From assembly GCA_964547125.1 (NCBI GenBank), contig CAZJLS010000007.1, forward strand, positions 1 through 40,570: a stretch of DNA of 40,570 bases, in the 5' to 3' direction. This document shows, piece by piece, positions 17,204 to 25,178 of the stretch; within the stretch, counting starts at the first letter, position 1, and each line of letters starts with the position of its first letter. The position numbers were made by a program, and so were the translations under genes. This DNA is from Methanobrevibacter_A sp964547125 (lineage in GTDB: Archaea > Methanobacteriota > Methanobacteria > Methanobacteriales > Methanobacteriaceae). The notes under the pieces are model-generated. The model saw nothing but the letters and a program-made list of their open reading frames with translations. It did not search any database and was not told the origin of the DNA.

Positions 17204-18376
17204 TTGAAAACAGATGAAATCAAAAACAAATGTGATAAATATATTATGAACACATATGGAAGACAACCAATAGTATTAGACCATGGACACAATCAAAAAG
17301 TATATGATACAGATGGTAACGAATATTTAGACTTTTTTGCAGGAGTTGCAGTAAACAATCTAGGACAAACCAACAACCAGGTTGTTGAAGCATTACAAAA
17401 ACAAGCAGAAAAAATGATGCACTGTTCAAATATTTACTATAACGAACCAGCTGCAAACTTATCAGAAAAACTAGCAGAAATAACCAAACTAGATAAAGTA
17501 TTCTTCTCTAACAGTGGAGCAGAAGCAAACGAAGCAGCAATAAAACTAGCAAGAAAATACACAAAAAAAGAAAACATAATAACTGCTGTAGATTCATTCC
17601 ATGGAAGAACAATGCTAACAGTCACAGCAACAGGACAAGATCAATACAAACTCCCATTCAAACCATTACCTCCAGGATTCAAACACGTACCATTTAATGA
17701 TATTGATGCAATAAAAGAAATAATAGATGATAATACTGCAGCAATAATGTTAGAAGTAGTACAAGGAGAAGGAGGAATAAATGTTGCCTCCAAAGAATAC
17801 ATAAAAGAAGTAGAAAAAATCTGTAAAGAAAACAAAATCCTATTAATAATTGATGAAGTGCAAACAGGAATAGGAAGATGTGGAGAAATACTCGCATCAC
17901 AAATATATGATATAAAACCAGATGTAGTGTCACTTGCAAAAGGATTAGGAAGTGGATTCCCAATCGGAGCAACACTTGCAACAGAAGAAGTAAGTAAAGG
18001 TTTCGAACCAGGAGACCATGGATCAACATTCGGTGGAAACCCACTAGCATGTGCAGTAGGAAACGCAACACTCGAAGTTATAAAAGAAGATAAAATCCTA
18101 GAAAACACACAAACCGTAGGACAATACCTACAAGACCAATTAAAAGAATTAAAAGAAAAATACAACTTCATAGTAGATATTAGAGGATTAGGACTCCTAC
18201 AAGGAGCAGAACTAAACTTCGAAGGTGGAGAAATCGTTGATAAAATGCGAGAAAAAGGAATACTAATAAACTGCACAGCAGGAAAAGTATTAAGATTCGC
18301 ACCACCACTAACAATAACAAAAAGTGATGTAGATACAATGATTAAAGCATTAGATGAAATATTCTCTAATATTTAA
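17204..18376 (+). CDS. argD: Acetylornithine aminotransferase (class III PLP aminotransferase)
   Basis: ArgD converts N-acetylglutamate semialdehyde to N-acetylornithine in arginine synthesis. The fold-type I signatures are clear: SNSGAEANEAAIKLARKYT, the PLP Asp in IIDEVQTGIGRCG, and the Schiff-base lysine in SLAKGLGSGFPIGA. Start choice: GGAGGG at 17188-17193 is ten bases before TTG 17204, giving MKTDEIKNKCDKYIM, which matches the family N-terminus. An in-frame ATG at 17186 would add six residues and would have to be nearly leaderless. In archaea, enzymes of this group can also act on lysine-pathway substrates, but the arginine role is the default. Codons are A/C-ending. Confidence 0.92.
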   Translation: MKTDEIKNKCDKYIMNTYGRQPIVLDHGHNQKVYDTDGNEYLDFFAGVAVNNLGQTNNQVVEALQKQAEKMMHCSNIYYNEPAANLSEKLAEITKLDKVFFSNSGAEANEAAIKLARKYTKKENIITAVDSFHGRTMLTVTATGQDQYKLPFKPLPPGFKHVPFNDIDAIKEIIDDNTAAIMLEVVQGEGGINVASKEYIKEVEKICKENKILLIIDEVQTGIGRCGEILASQIYDIKPDVVSLAKGLGSGFPIGATLATEEVSKGFEPGDHGSTFGGNPLACAVGNATLEVIKEDKILENTQTVGQYLQDQLKELKEKYNFIVDIRGLGLLQGAELNFEGGEIVDKMREKGILINCTAGKVLRFAPPLTITKSDVDTMIKALDEIFSNI

Positions 18377-18391
18377 TCTTATATCTTCCAA

Positions 18392-18415
18392 TCTCTTTTT
18401 GTTAAAACTTTTTTT
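18392..18415. repeat. 24-bp direct repeat, copy 1
   Basis: TCTCTTTTTGTTAAAACTTTTTTT just after argD is repeated exactly at 18791-18814 inside the 3' end of the Nudix gene. The pair brackets the small 46-codon gene. The T-rich runs lower its weight, but the GTTAAAAC core makes chance less likely. Confidence 0.6.
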
Positions 18416-18476
18416 TATTCAAACATTTAAATAATAAATTACAAGATGTAAAATATAAGTTTTAGAGGTGTCATAT

Positions 18477-18617
18477 ATGGTAAAACCAATTGGTGATACT
18501 CCATTATTATATGGAAAAGAAGCATCTGACTTTTTAAATAAAATGAATGAAGAACCTACAAAAGAGCAAAAAGAATTATCAAAAAAAATTAAATCTCAAA
18601 GGATAGCTTTATTTTAA
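18477..18617 (+). CDS. Small 46-residue protein, antitoxin-like (orphan)
   Basis: This short gene has a good AGAGGTG ribosome binding site at 18464-18470. The product begins MVKPIGDTPLLYGKEASDFL and continues with a charged helical tail (about 21-46) rich in Lys and Glu that ends in RIALF. The layout, a short beta start with PIGDTPLL followed by an acidic/basic helix, resembles small archaeal and cyanobacterial proteins that I recall as putative antitoxins; this is from memory and unverified. No toxin-like gene is adjacent: the following 160 bp hold no other ORF with a ribosome binding site. It could be an orphan antitoxin or the remnant of a pair. Confidence 0.55.
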   Translation: MVKPIGDTPLLYGKEASDFLNKMNEEPTKEQKELSKKIKSQRIALF

Positions 18618-18777
18618 TATTCTATATTATTTTATTGTCTAAATAAAGATAAAATGTTCTTTCAAGGTCTTCTTTAATTATAAAATCCAAATTATTATAT
18701 TAATATCATCTTTTTTTTAAATTTACAAATCTATTATGTTTAACATAGAAATTGTAAGATTTAACATCATTTAAATA

Positions 18778-19182
18778 TTATAATATCCACTCTCTTTTTG
18801 TTAAAACTTTTTTTAAACTACTTGTAATATCTAAATTTTTAATTTCACTAATACCTGCCCAAGTATAATCAACATGCTCATCACTAATTTTCACATCACA
18901 ATCATCAAGAAGATTTAAATACATAATAACTTGAACAGTACTTCTATTAGGAAAATCTTGTTGAACAGCTTCACAAAAACTATCAACACTCACATTTAAA
19001 CATGTTTCTTCTTTTATCTCCCTAACTAACCCTTCATCAAAAAACTCATTCCTTTCAACTTTACCTCCAGGTAATTCCCATTGACAAGGACCATTTCTAG
19101 ATTTAGGATGTCTTTTAAGAAGTAAAATCTTCCCATCCTTTTTAATAACTCCACGCATTGTTAAACCAAAAGCCTTAGTCAT
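18778..19182 (-). CDS. Nudix hydrolase
   Basis: This is a 134-residue Nudix-fold pyrophosphohydrolase. The Nudix box (G-x5-E-x7-R-E-x2-E-E) is intact in GGKVERNEFFDEGLVREIKE followed by ETC, at about residues 40-62. Such enzymes cleave nucleoside diphosphate-linked compounds; the MutT-like or NTP pyrophosphohydrolase class fits the size, but the substrate cannot be told. It begins 15 bp after the end of the upstream ATPase gene on the same strand, so both may share the ATPase promoter. Its last codons lie in a 24-bp repeat also found after argD. Confidence 0.9.
   Translation of the reverse strand: MTKAFGLTMRGVIKKDGKILLLKRHPKSRNGPCQWELPGGKVERNEFFDEGLVREIKEETCLNVSVDSFCEAVQQDFPNRSTVQVIMYLNLLDDCDVKISDEHVDYTWAGISEIKNLDITSSLKKVLTKREWIL
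18791..18814. repeat. 24-bp direct repeat, copy 2
   Basis: This is an exact copy of 18392-18415. Here it forms part of the 3' coding end of the Nudix gene, so the copy after argD could be a remnant of a duplicated Nudix gene end or one boundary of an inserted segment carrying the small gene. Confidence 0.6.
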
Positions 19183-19197
19183 AAAAAATCATCTTTT

Positions 19198-20391
19198 TTA
19201 TATTGTTTTGTAAGGGTATACTCCTTTTATTTTGTATTCATTTTTTAACCAAGCTTTAAAAACTGAGTTTGGCATATGATATTTATTATTTTCTAGTTCT
19301 ATTAGTCCTTTATCTTGTAATCTATTTAATGATCTACCTATTGCTCCACTTTTTACTCCTATTTTTTCCGCTATTTCTTTTCTTTGCAGAGGTTTATCAA
19401 GTAATGTTGTTATTATTTTTTGTTCTTGTAGGGTTAATCTAAACCAAGAGTTTGTGAAGTGCATAGCTAATATGGGTAAAAATTTATCGAAATTTTCTTT
19501 AATTGTTTTTGTATCTAAAGGTGTGTTTTTTGGTAATAGGTTGCCAAATACATTAATATAAAATGGTATTCCTTGTGTGCAGTTGTAAAATTGTTCAAAA
19601 CCATCATCACTAAATTTTAAATATTCTGCTCTTTCTTTTAAGTAATTTTTTGTTGTTTCATATGAAAAAGGTTTTATTTCGATTGTAAGTATTCTTCCAC
19701 CAAATGCCCCATTGGTACCTGCTATTTCTTCTATTAAATTATCTTTAACACTTATATTTCCTGAGAATATATATGAAACATTATTTTGTTTTTGTATAAA
19801 ACTTCGCATGTACCATAGGAAATCAGTTAGTTGATTATTAAGTTCTTTTATTATTTGAAATTCATCAAATAATATGCACACTCCCTTAATATCAGATTCG
19901 TATTCATTATAAATGTATTGTGGTAGTTCCATTACGAAATTAGCTAATTTTTTGTAGTTTTCTTTTGTCCAAATGAATGGTATGGGATATCCTTTAATGT
20001 TTGTTATTTCTCTTAGGTGGAGGTTGTGTGTTTTTATGAATTTTTCTATTTTTTTATTTATTGTTTCAATTCCGTTTTCTTCGCATTCTTTTATTATTTG
20101 ATCGTATATTAGTTCTATAATTGATTTTCTTGAAAATTCTCCTGTTTGGTAGGCATTGGAGGAGGATAAATCTATGTAGACTACTAAGTATTTTTCATCT
20201 CTGAGTTCTTTTTGTATTTTTTTCATTAGTGCTGATTTACCTACTCCTCTTATTCCAGTTAGTAATATGGAGGGTGAAGTACCATATTGACTACTTTTCA
20301 CTAAATCAGATATGAATTTAATATCTTTTGTTCTGTTGTAGAATTGTGTATCATCTAAATTGGTGTTGGTTCCCCATGCTAGTTCGTTCAT
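19198..20391 (-). CDS. Archaeal P-loop ATPase with C-terminal winged helix
   Basis: This 397-residue ATPase resembles the large archaeal ATPase/ORC-like group. Walker A is GIRGVGKS (46-53) and Walker B is CILFDEFQII (about 172-181). The mid-region resembles the lid of AAA proteins. A winged helix ends the protein (about 328-385), with the recognisable IAEKIGVKSGAIGRSLNRLQDKGLIEL. Members of this group expand in archaea, and their roles are mostly unknown; mobile-element and defence links have been suggested. The upstream region has a TATA element and three copies of a 16-bp sequence, so it seems individually regulated. The Nudix gene follows 15 bp downstream. It is a different lineage from the ATPase at 15.3 kb. 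Confidence 0.8.
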   Translation of the reverse strand: MNELAWGTNTNLDDTQFYNRTKDIKFISDLVKSSQYGTSPSILLTGIRGVGKSALMKKIQKELRDEKYLVVYIDLSSSNAYQTGEFSRKSIIELIYDQIIKECEENGIETINKKIEKFIKTHNLHLREITNIKGYPIPFIWTKENYKKLANFVMELPQYIYNEYESDIKGVCILFDEFQIIKELNNQLTDFLWYMRSFIQKQNNVSYIFSGNISVKDNLIEEIAGTNGAFGGRILTIEIKPFSYETTKNYLKERAEYLKFSDDGFEQFYNCTQGIPFYINVFGNLLPKNTPLDTKTIKENFDKFLPILAMHFTNSWFRLTLQEQKIITTLLDKPLQRKEIAEKIGVKSGAIGRSLNRLQDKGLIELENNKYHMPNSVFKAWLKNEYKIKGVYPYKTI

Positions 20392-20420
20392 CTTTTATCA
20401 CTATTAGTAATGTTTTTTGT

Positions 20421-20434
20421 TATTTATATTTAAA
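20421..20434 (-). promoter_or_regulatory. TATA element of the 19.2-20.4 kb ATPase gene
   Basis: On the minus strand TTTAAATATAAATA lies about 30 bp upstream of the ATPase start codon. This predicts a transcript with a very short leader. The upstream flank is occupied immediately by the repeat array at 20436-20496. Confidence 0.55.
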
Positions 20435-20435
20435 T

Positions 20436-20496
20436 GTGTGCATTTTGAATATTGTGTGTATTTTGAATACTTTGTGTGTTGTGTACATTTTGAATA
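20436..20496. repeat. Three 16-bp direct repeats upstream of the ATPase TATA box
   Basis: GTGTGCATTTTGAATA (20436-20451), GTGTGTATTTTGAATA (20454-20469) and GTGTACATTTTGAATA (20481-20496) differ at only one or two bases. On the gene's strand they read TATTCAAAATGYACAC-like and stand 2 bp upstream of the TATA element, where archaeal activators bind. Start-to-start spacings are 18 and 27 bp. Confidence 0.75.
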
Positions 20497-20754
20497 GAAT
20501 AAAATTACACCTATTATTTATAAAAAAAATTAATTTCTAATTAAAAAAATAAAGAAATAAAATTTTAAATATAAAAGATAAAATTCATTTTTATCCACTT
20601 TCAAGACTTATACATTTTGTCGGATAATTTACTTCCTTGATTAATTATAAATATTGTTATAGATAAATTCTTTAAAAAAGTACTTTTTTTTACTATTTTT
20701 TTTTTAAATATTATAAATTTTATATCATTTTAATTTAAACATGGTGAATATAAT

Positions 20755-22038
20755 ATGGATTTAAATATTAAAGTTAATGATAAAGACCATTTACATATTG
20801 GTGGTGCTGATGCTTGCAATTTAGCTAATGAATTCGGCACACCTTTATATGTTATTGATGAAAACCGTATACGTGATAATTATCAAAGATTTTATGCAGC
20901 ATTTTCAAAATATTATAAAGATTTTAAAGTATTCTATGCATGTAAAGCAAATACCAATCTTGCTGTAATGTCAATATTAAAAGATGAAGGATGTTCTGTA
21001 GATACAGTTTCTCCTGGAGAAGTTTATACTTGTAAAAAATTAGGTTTTGATGCTGATAGAATCTTATTTACTGGTAATAATATTAAAAATGATGAGATGA
21101 AATTTGTTGCAGATGAAGATGTTATTTTAAATATTGATTCTATGTCTGCATTAGAACGTTTAGCTAAGTCTATTAATCCTGAAGGAGTTAAATTATCATT
21201 CCGTGTTAATCCTATGGTTGAAGCAGGACATCATGAACATTGTATTACTGGTGGAGTGATGGCTAAGTTTGGTATTATGGAAACTGAAGCTGTTGAAGCT
21301 TATAGTCGTGCTAAAGAATTAGGTTTCATTCCTGTAGGTATGCATTCACATATTGGATCTGGAATATTAGACCCTGAACCATTTAAAGTAGCAATTGAAT
21401 CTACAATGGATATTGCAGGTAATGTTCATGAAAATGCTGGAATTGATTTTGAGTTTATTGATTTTGGTGGTGGAGTTGGAATACCATATACTCCTGAAGA
21501 AAACATTGTAGATTTAGATAAGTTTGCAAAAGAAAATATTGCATTATTTAAGGAAAAATTAGAAAAATATAATATGGGAGAACCTACAATGTATCTTGAA
21601 CCTGGAAGATACCTTGTTGGAGATGCTTCAACATTACTAGTATCTGTTAACAGTGTTAAACAAAGTTACCGTAAATTTATAGGAACCGATGCTGGATTTA
21701 ATACTTTACTTAGACCTGCAATGTATGGTTCCTACCATCATATTGTAGTTGCAAATCGTATGAGTGCTGAAGCAACACAGGAAGTTGATGTTGCAGGTAA
21801 TGTTTGTGAATCTGGAGATTTATTTGCAAGAGACAGACCACTTCCAGAAATTGAAGAAGGAGACATACTTGGAATATTAAATGCTGGAGCATATGGTTTT
21901 ACTATGGCATCTAATTATAATTCAAGACCACTACCTGCTGAAGTATTGGTTAAGGATGGTGAAGCAATGCTTGTACGTGAAGCACAAACCTTTGATGATT
22001 TATTTGAAAAACAAATTGTCCCAGAACACTTAAAATAA
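20755..22038 (+). CDS. lysA: Diaminopimelate decarboxylase
   Basis: LysA decarboxylates meso-diaminopimelate to lysine, the last step of the pathway. The fold-type III PLP barrel is recognised by the PLP lysine in YACKANTN (about residue 64), the HSHIGSG motif and FGGGVGIPY. The C-terminal beta domain has the substrate-binding VCESGDLFARDR motif (conserved Cys) and GAYGFTMASNYNSRP. At 427 residues it has family length. The ATG at 20755 follows a GGTGA site seven bases upstream. dapF follows 14 bp downstream, so epimerase and decarboxylase form an operon, in reverse of pathway order. Codons are T-ending at the start and more A-ending later. Confidence 0.96.
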   Translation: MDLNIKVNDKDHLHIGGADACNLANEFGTPLYVIDENRIRDNYQRFYAAFSKYYKDFKVFYACKANTNLAVMSILKDEGCSVDTVSPGEVYTCKKLGFDADRILFTGNNIKNDEMKFVADEDVILNIDSMSALERLAKSINPEGVKLSFRVNPMVEAGHHEHCITGGVMAKFGIMETEAVEAYSRAKELGFIPVGMHSHIGSGILDPEPFKVAIESTMDIAGNVHENAGIDFEFIDFGGGVGIPYTPEENIVDLDKFAKENIALFKEKLEKYNMGEPTMYLEPGRYLVGDASTLLVSVNSVKQSYRKFIGTDAGFNTLLRPAMYGSYHHIVVANRMSAEATQEVDVAGNVCESGDLFARDRPLPEIEEGDILGILNAGAYGFTMASNYNSRPLPAEVLVKDGEAMLVREAQTFDDLFEKQIVPEHLK

Positions 22039-22052
22039 GGATGTAATTTTTT

Positions 22053-22916
22053 ATGGTTGATTTAAAAGGATTAAAATTCTCAAAAATGCATGGTATAGGT
22101 AATGATTTTGTTATTATAGATGAAACAAAAGAAGAACTTATATCAGAAGCAGATAAACCTGAAGCATGCAGATTTTTAAGTGACAGACACTTTGGTGTAG
22201 GATCAGATGGAGTTTTATTTGTAAGCAATTCAGATAAAGCAGATTTAAGATACAGAATGTTCAACCCAGACGGATCTGAAGCAGAAATGTGTGGAAACGG
22301 TATAAGATGCTTTGGAGATTTCGTATACAGAAACAAAATAACAGATAAAACATCAATATCTGTTGAAACAATGTGCGATATCTTAACATTAGATATAAAT
22401 CTAGAAAATGATGAACCAGTATCATTTAAAGTTAATATGGGATTAGCATCATTTACACCGGAAAAAATACCAATGATATCTGACTCAACAGAAGCAGTTA
22501 ACGAAAAAATAACAGTTGATGGCGAAACAATAACTTTAACTGCTGTTAATGTAGGTAATCCTCATGCAATAATCTTTGTTGATAATGTTGATGAAGTGGA
22601 TATTGATAAATTCGGTCCAGCTATAGAAGCACATGAAGCATTTCCAGAAAAAATCAATGTACACTTTGTTGAAGTAAAATCAGAAAACGAAGGTAAAATG
22701 AGAACCTGGGAACGTGGTGCTGGAGTCACACTTGCATGTGGAACTGGAGCAACATCTACAGCTATTGCAGGTTATAAACTTGGACACTTTAAAGAAAACA
22801 TATTATTACATTTACCTGGTGGAGATCTTGAATTTACAATATACTCTGAAGATGATAGTATTGGTGTTTTCATGCAAGGTCCTGCAAAATTAGTTTTTAA
22901 TGGAGAAATCTATTAA
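22053..22916 (+). CDS. dapF: Diaminopimelate epimerase
   Basis: DapF converts LL-diaminopimelate to the meso form without a cofactor, using two cysteines. The first active-site region is GSEAEMCGNGIRCFG and the second is LACGTGATSTAIAG. HGIGNDFVIID near the N-terminus is also diagnostic. At 287 residues it is of normal length. An AAGGATG ribosome binding site overlaps the end of lysA. Methanobacteriales use pseudomurein rather than murein, so the product should mainly feed lysine synthesis. A T-rich run follows the stop codon, before the convergent methylase gene. Confidence 0.96.
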   Translation: MVDLKGLKFSKMHGIGNDFVIIDETKEELISEADKPEACRFLSDRHFGVGSDGVLFVSNSDKADLRYRMFNPDGSEAEMCGNGIRCFGDFVYRNKITDKTSISVETMCDILTLDINLENDEPVSFKVNMGLASFTPEKIPMISDSTEAVNEKITVDGETITLTAVNVGNPHAIIFVDNVDEVDIDKFGPAIEAHEAFPEKINVHFVEVKSENEGKMRTWERGAGVTLACGTGATSTAIAGYKLGHFKENILLHLPGGDLEFTIYSEDDSIGVFMQGPAKLVFNGEIY

Positions 22917-22938
22917 AAATTCTCTCTTTTTATTTTTT

Positions 22939-23526
22939 TTATATTAGGTAAGCATTTATTAAAACTATTTCTTCAAAAAAGAATTTTTCACTTTTACTTA
23001 TTTTGCTAATAAATCCATTTTCATCTAATTTTTTTAAGGTTTTTTCATTATCTGAAAGTGAAGACTGAATCATCTGCACTTTACCATTACTATTTAAATG
23101 ATTTTTCACTTCATCTAAAAACAAATCAATAACTTTCCTACCATCTTCTCCACCATCAAATGCATAATTTAAATCACCTTCTAAAACATCCTCATCTATG
23201 GTTGGAAGATATGGAGTATTAAATAAAATAACATCAAACTTTCTATCTTTAAACGGTTCAAATAAATTACCAAACACCAAATCAATATCAGCACCATTAC
23301 ACTTAAAATTACTCTCAGCCAACTCCAAAGCATCATAATTAATATCACTAACAGTAACATCTTTACTTAACTTATAAGCATAAAGAGCAACTAAACCCGT
23401 ACCAGTACCAATCTCTAATACACTATCACTAGAGTCAATTTCTAAATTCTCAGCTAAAAGAAAAGTATCATCTGATGGAACATAAACCCTTTCATCAGTT
23501 TCTATATCAAAATCCCCAATCTTCAT
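22939..23526 (-). CDS. HemK/Mtq2-like SAM-dependent methyltransferase
   Basis: This is a 195-residue Rossmann-fold methyltransferase of the HemK2/Mtq2 group. In archaea and eukaryotes this group methylates the GGQ glutamine of the release factor aRF1/eRF1, usually with a Trm112-like partner. The SAM loop is VLEIGTGTGLVALYA (about 37-51). The substrate motif reads NTPY (103-106) instead of the usual NPPY, followed by LPT. A 4-bp overlap with the end of ksgA joins it to the translation and rRNA-modification block. The methyltransferase call is secure; the release factor as substrate is from family knowledge. Confidence 0.85.
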   Translation of the reverse strand: MKIGDFDIETDERVYVPSDDTFLLAENLEIDSSDSVLEIGTGTGLVALYAYKLSKDVTVSDINYDALELAESNFKCNGADIDLVFGNLFEPFKDRKFDVILFNTPYLPTIDEDVLEGDLNYAFDGGEDGRKVIDLFLDEVKNHLNSNGKVQMIQSSLSDNEKTLKKLDENGFISKISKSEKFFFEEIVLINAYLI

Positions 23527-24386
23527 AAAATAATATCCTTAATTCTACTTGTTAAATCTAAAATATCCTCAGGGCTCATGTTAACAGGACGCTCATTAAA
23601 CAAATCACAATCAACATTATTAAGCTCAGATTTTAAAACCTTCTTATCCTTATAACCTAAAATATGTCTAGAATCAATTAAAGCATTACGAGACCGTTTA
23701 TTTTTATGCTGGAATAAAGCCTTACAAACAATACTATAAGATTCAAACTCCTCATCACTTAAAACCTTCTTTTTAGGTTTAAGACCAACTACAACAGAAT
23801 CAACCTTAGGTTTAGGAATAAAAGACTCAGAAGAAACATTATCAAGCAACTCAACATCAGCTTTAAAATATAACATTGCAGATAATCTAGAATAATCTTT
23901 ACTACCAGGCTTTGCAAGCATATGATTACTAAATTCCTTTTGATACATTAAAACAGCCATATCAAAATCATAATCTAAAAACTTAAAAGTAATAGGTGAA
24001 GATATTTGATAAGGTAAATTCGAAACAATCTTATTAAACTTTGGAAAACTAGTTTTCAATGCATCATCATTAATTAACTCAACATTAGTAATATTCTCAT
24101 CTTCAAGTCTTTCATTTAAAATATTATATATCTTAGAATCCTTTTCTATACTTATAACATTTTTTACTTTTTTAGCTAATTCAACAGTTAATGTACCAAT
24201 ACCAGAACCAATCTCCAATACAGTATCATCAGATTTTAAATTTGAAAATGAGAGAATGTTTTTTAATTTATAATCATCTATTAGATAATTTTGACCTAAA
24301 TTTTTATTTAATTGTATATTGTGTTTTTGAAGTATATTTTTCGTTACTTTTGCTAGTGAATGATTTTTACTTTCCAATCTAATCAC
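23523..24386 (-). CDS. ksgA: 16S rRNA dimethyladenosine transferase KsgA/RsmA (Dim1)
   Basis: KsgA dimethylates two adjacent adenosines in the 3'-terminal hairpin of 16S rRNA during small-subunit assembly. Motifs in order are LGQNYLID, VLEIGSGIGTLTVELAKK, SIEKD, and the catalytic SNLPYQISSPI (NLPY). A C-terminal helical domain follows. The 287-residue length is usual, although the N-terminus before the LGQNYL motif is a little long, so a slightly later start is possible. Its stop overlaps the start of the HemK-like gene by 4 bp. It lies in the usual archaeal order DUF655-ksgA-HemK. Confidence 0.95.
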   Translation of the reverse strand: MIRLESKNHSLAKVTKNILQKHNIQLNKNLGQNYLIDDYKLKNILSFSNLKSDDTVLEIGSGIGTLTVELAKKVKNVISIEKDSKIYNILNERLEDENITNVELINDDALKTSFPKFNKIVSNLPYQISSPITFKFLDYDFDMAVLMYQKEFSNHMLAKPGSKDYSRLSAMLYFKADVELLDNVSSESFIPKPKVDSVVVGLKPKKKVLSDEEFESYSIVCKALFQHKNKRSRNALIDSRHILGYKDKKVLKSELNNVDCDLFNERPVNMSPEDILDLTSRIKDIIL

Positions 24387-24453
24387 ATTTTATAATAAAA
24401 AAAAGTTTAAAAAAAAGTAAAAAAAGAGAGTTATTGTAGAAGATTATTTATTA

Positions 24454-25047
24454 TTATCTTCTATTAACTTGTGTGAAGAGATTATATTTATTTTTACCTC
24501 TTCTTGTTACACTATTGTCCAGTTCAAGGATTACTCTTTTTACTAACATTCCTATTGGGTCAGTAATTACTGGAACTCTTGCAGTTAAATCTTCAAAGCT
24601 TTCGAAAGGTTTTTCTTCACGTGCTTTGATTATTGCTTCTCTGTGCTTTTTACCAATTCCTGGTATGAGTTCTAGTTTATGTAATCTTGTACTTACTGCA
24701 CCTGCTTCATTAAAGAAGTTAACATATTTTTCTTCGTTTTCTTTAATTATATCTTGTATAGCATATTCAATTTCAATTCTACTGGTTGCAGTTAAGTCTT
24801 CGTATCTTATTTTTCCTTTCACATTGTTTATTTTGTCTCTTTTACCTGGACCTATGTAAACTTTTTCAAGAATTTCAATAGTTTGTTTATCTCTTGGCAC
24901 TAATTCGAGTAAGGTGAATTTTTCTGTACCTATTGCTTGTGCAATTGCTTTGCCTTTGAAAGATTTCATATTTGGTTTAACAAATCCTAATTTCAAGTAA
25001 TCTATTGCTATTGCATAGTTTTCCTTTTTTGGATGTTCTTCCTTCAT
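24454..25047 (-). CDS. DUF655 family protein with helix-hairpin-helix
   Basis: This is a 197-residue conserved archaeal protein of the DUF655 family, presumed to bind RNA or DNA. An OB-like N-terminal part (about 10-85) is followed by a helix-hairpin-helix region, LIPGIGKKHREAIIKAREE (about 127-145). It is usually encoded between rpoF and ksgA, as here, which suggests a role in rRNA processing or translation, but I know of no proven function. A GGTGAT ribosome binding site precedes the ATG. Confidence 0.88.
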   Translation of the reverse strand: MKEEHPKKENYAIAIDYLKLGFVKPNMKSFKGKAIAQAIGTEKFTLLELVPRDKQTIEILEKVYIGPGKRDKINNVKGKIRYEDLTATSRIEIEYAIQDIIKENEEKYVNFFNEAGAVSTRLHKLELIPGIGKKHREAIIKAREEKPFESFEDLTARVPVITDPIGMLVKRVILELDNSVTRRGKNKYNLFTQVNRR

Positions 25048-25178
25048 TTACTATCACCTTATTTCTTATGTTTTTTCTTTTTATATTACTTATTTCTCTT
25101 GGATTTAGCTTAAAATATTTTTTTTGAAATTTTTCAAAGGTCCATTCTTTAGTTTAAAGAGGAGTTTGGGAAAAAATT

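Larger units (their letters stand above)
20392..20754. other. Intergenic region between the ATPase gene and lysA
   Basis: The left part holds the ATPase promoter and its triple repeat. The right part is the lysA leader and promoter: a somewhat less AT-rich patch at about 20590-20640 with TTATCC and GGATAA as weak inverted arms, then long T and A runs, and a GGTGA ribosome binding site at 20743-20747. No gene or clear riboswitch was seen. Confidence 0.5.

Noticed and set aside
17641..18276. Open frame antisense to argD
   Set aside because: It is a shadow of the aminotransferase gene, with a low-complexity Ser/Phe/Ile composition and no ribosome binding site.
20436..20496. Triple repeat as a tiny CRISPR array
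   Set aside because: Units are 16 bp with gaps of 2 and 11 bp, too short and irregular for repeats and spacers, and no cas genes are present.
20328..20540. 70-codon open frame over the ATPase promoter
   Set aside because: It overlaps the ATPase 5' end, TATA box and triple repeat. Its Cys/Ile/Leu-rich product simply translates the repeats.
20590..20640. Possible lysine-responsive riboswitch before lysA
   Set aside because: Only a weak 6-bp inverted pair (TTATCC/GGATAA) is visible and nothing resembles the conserved L-box core.
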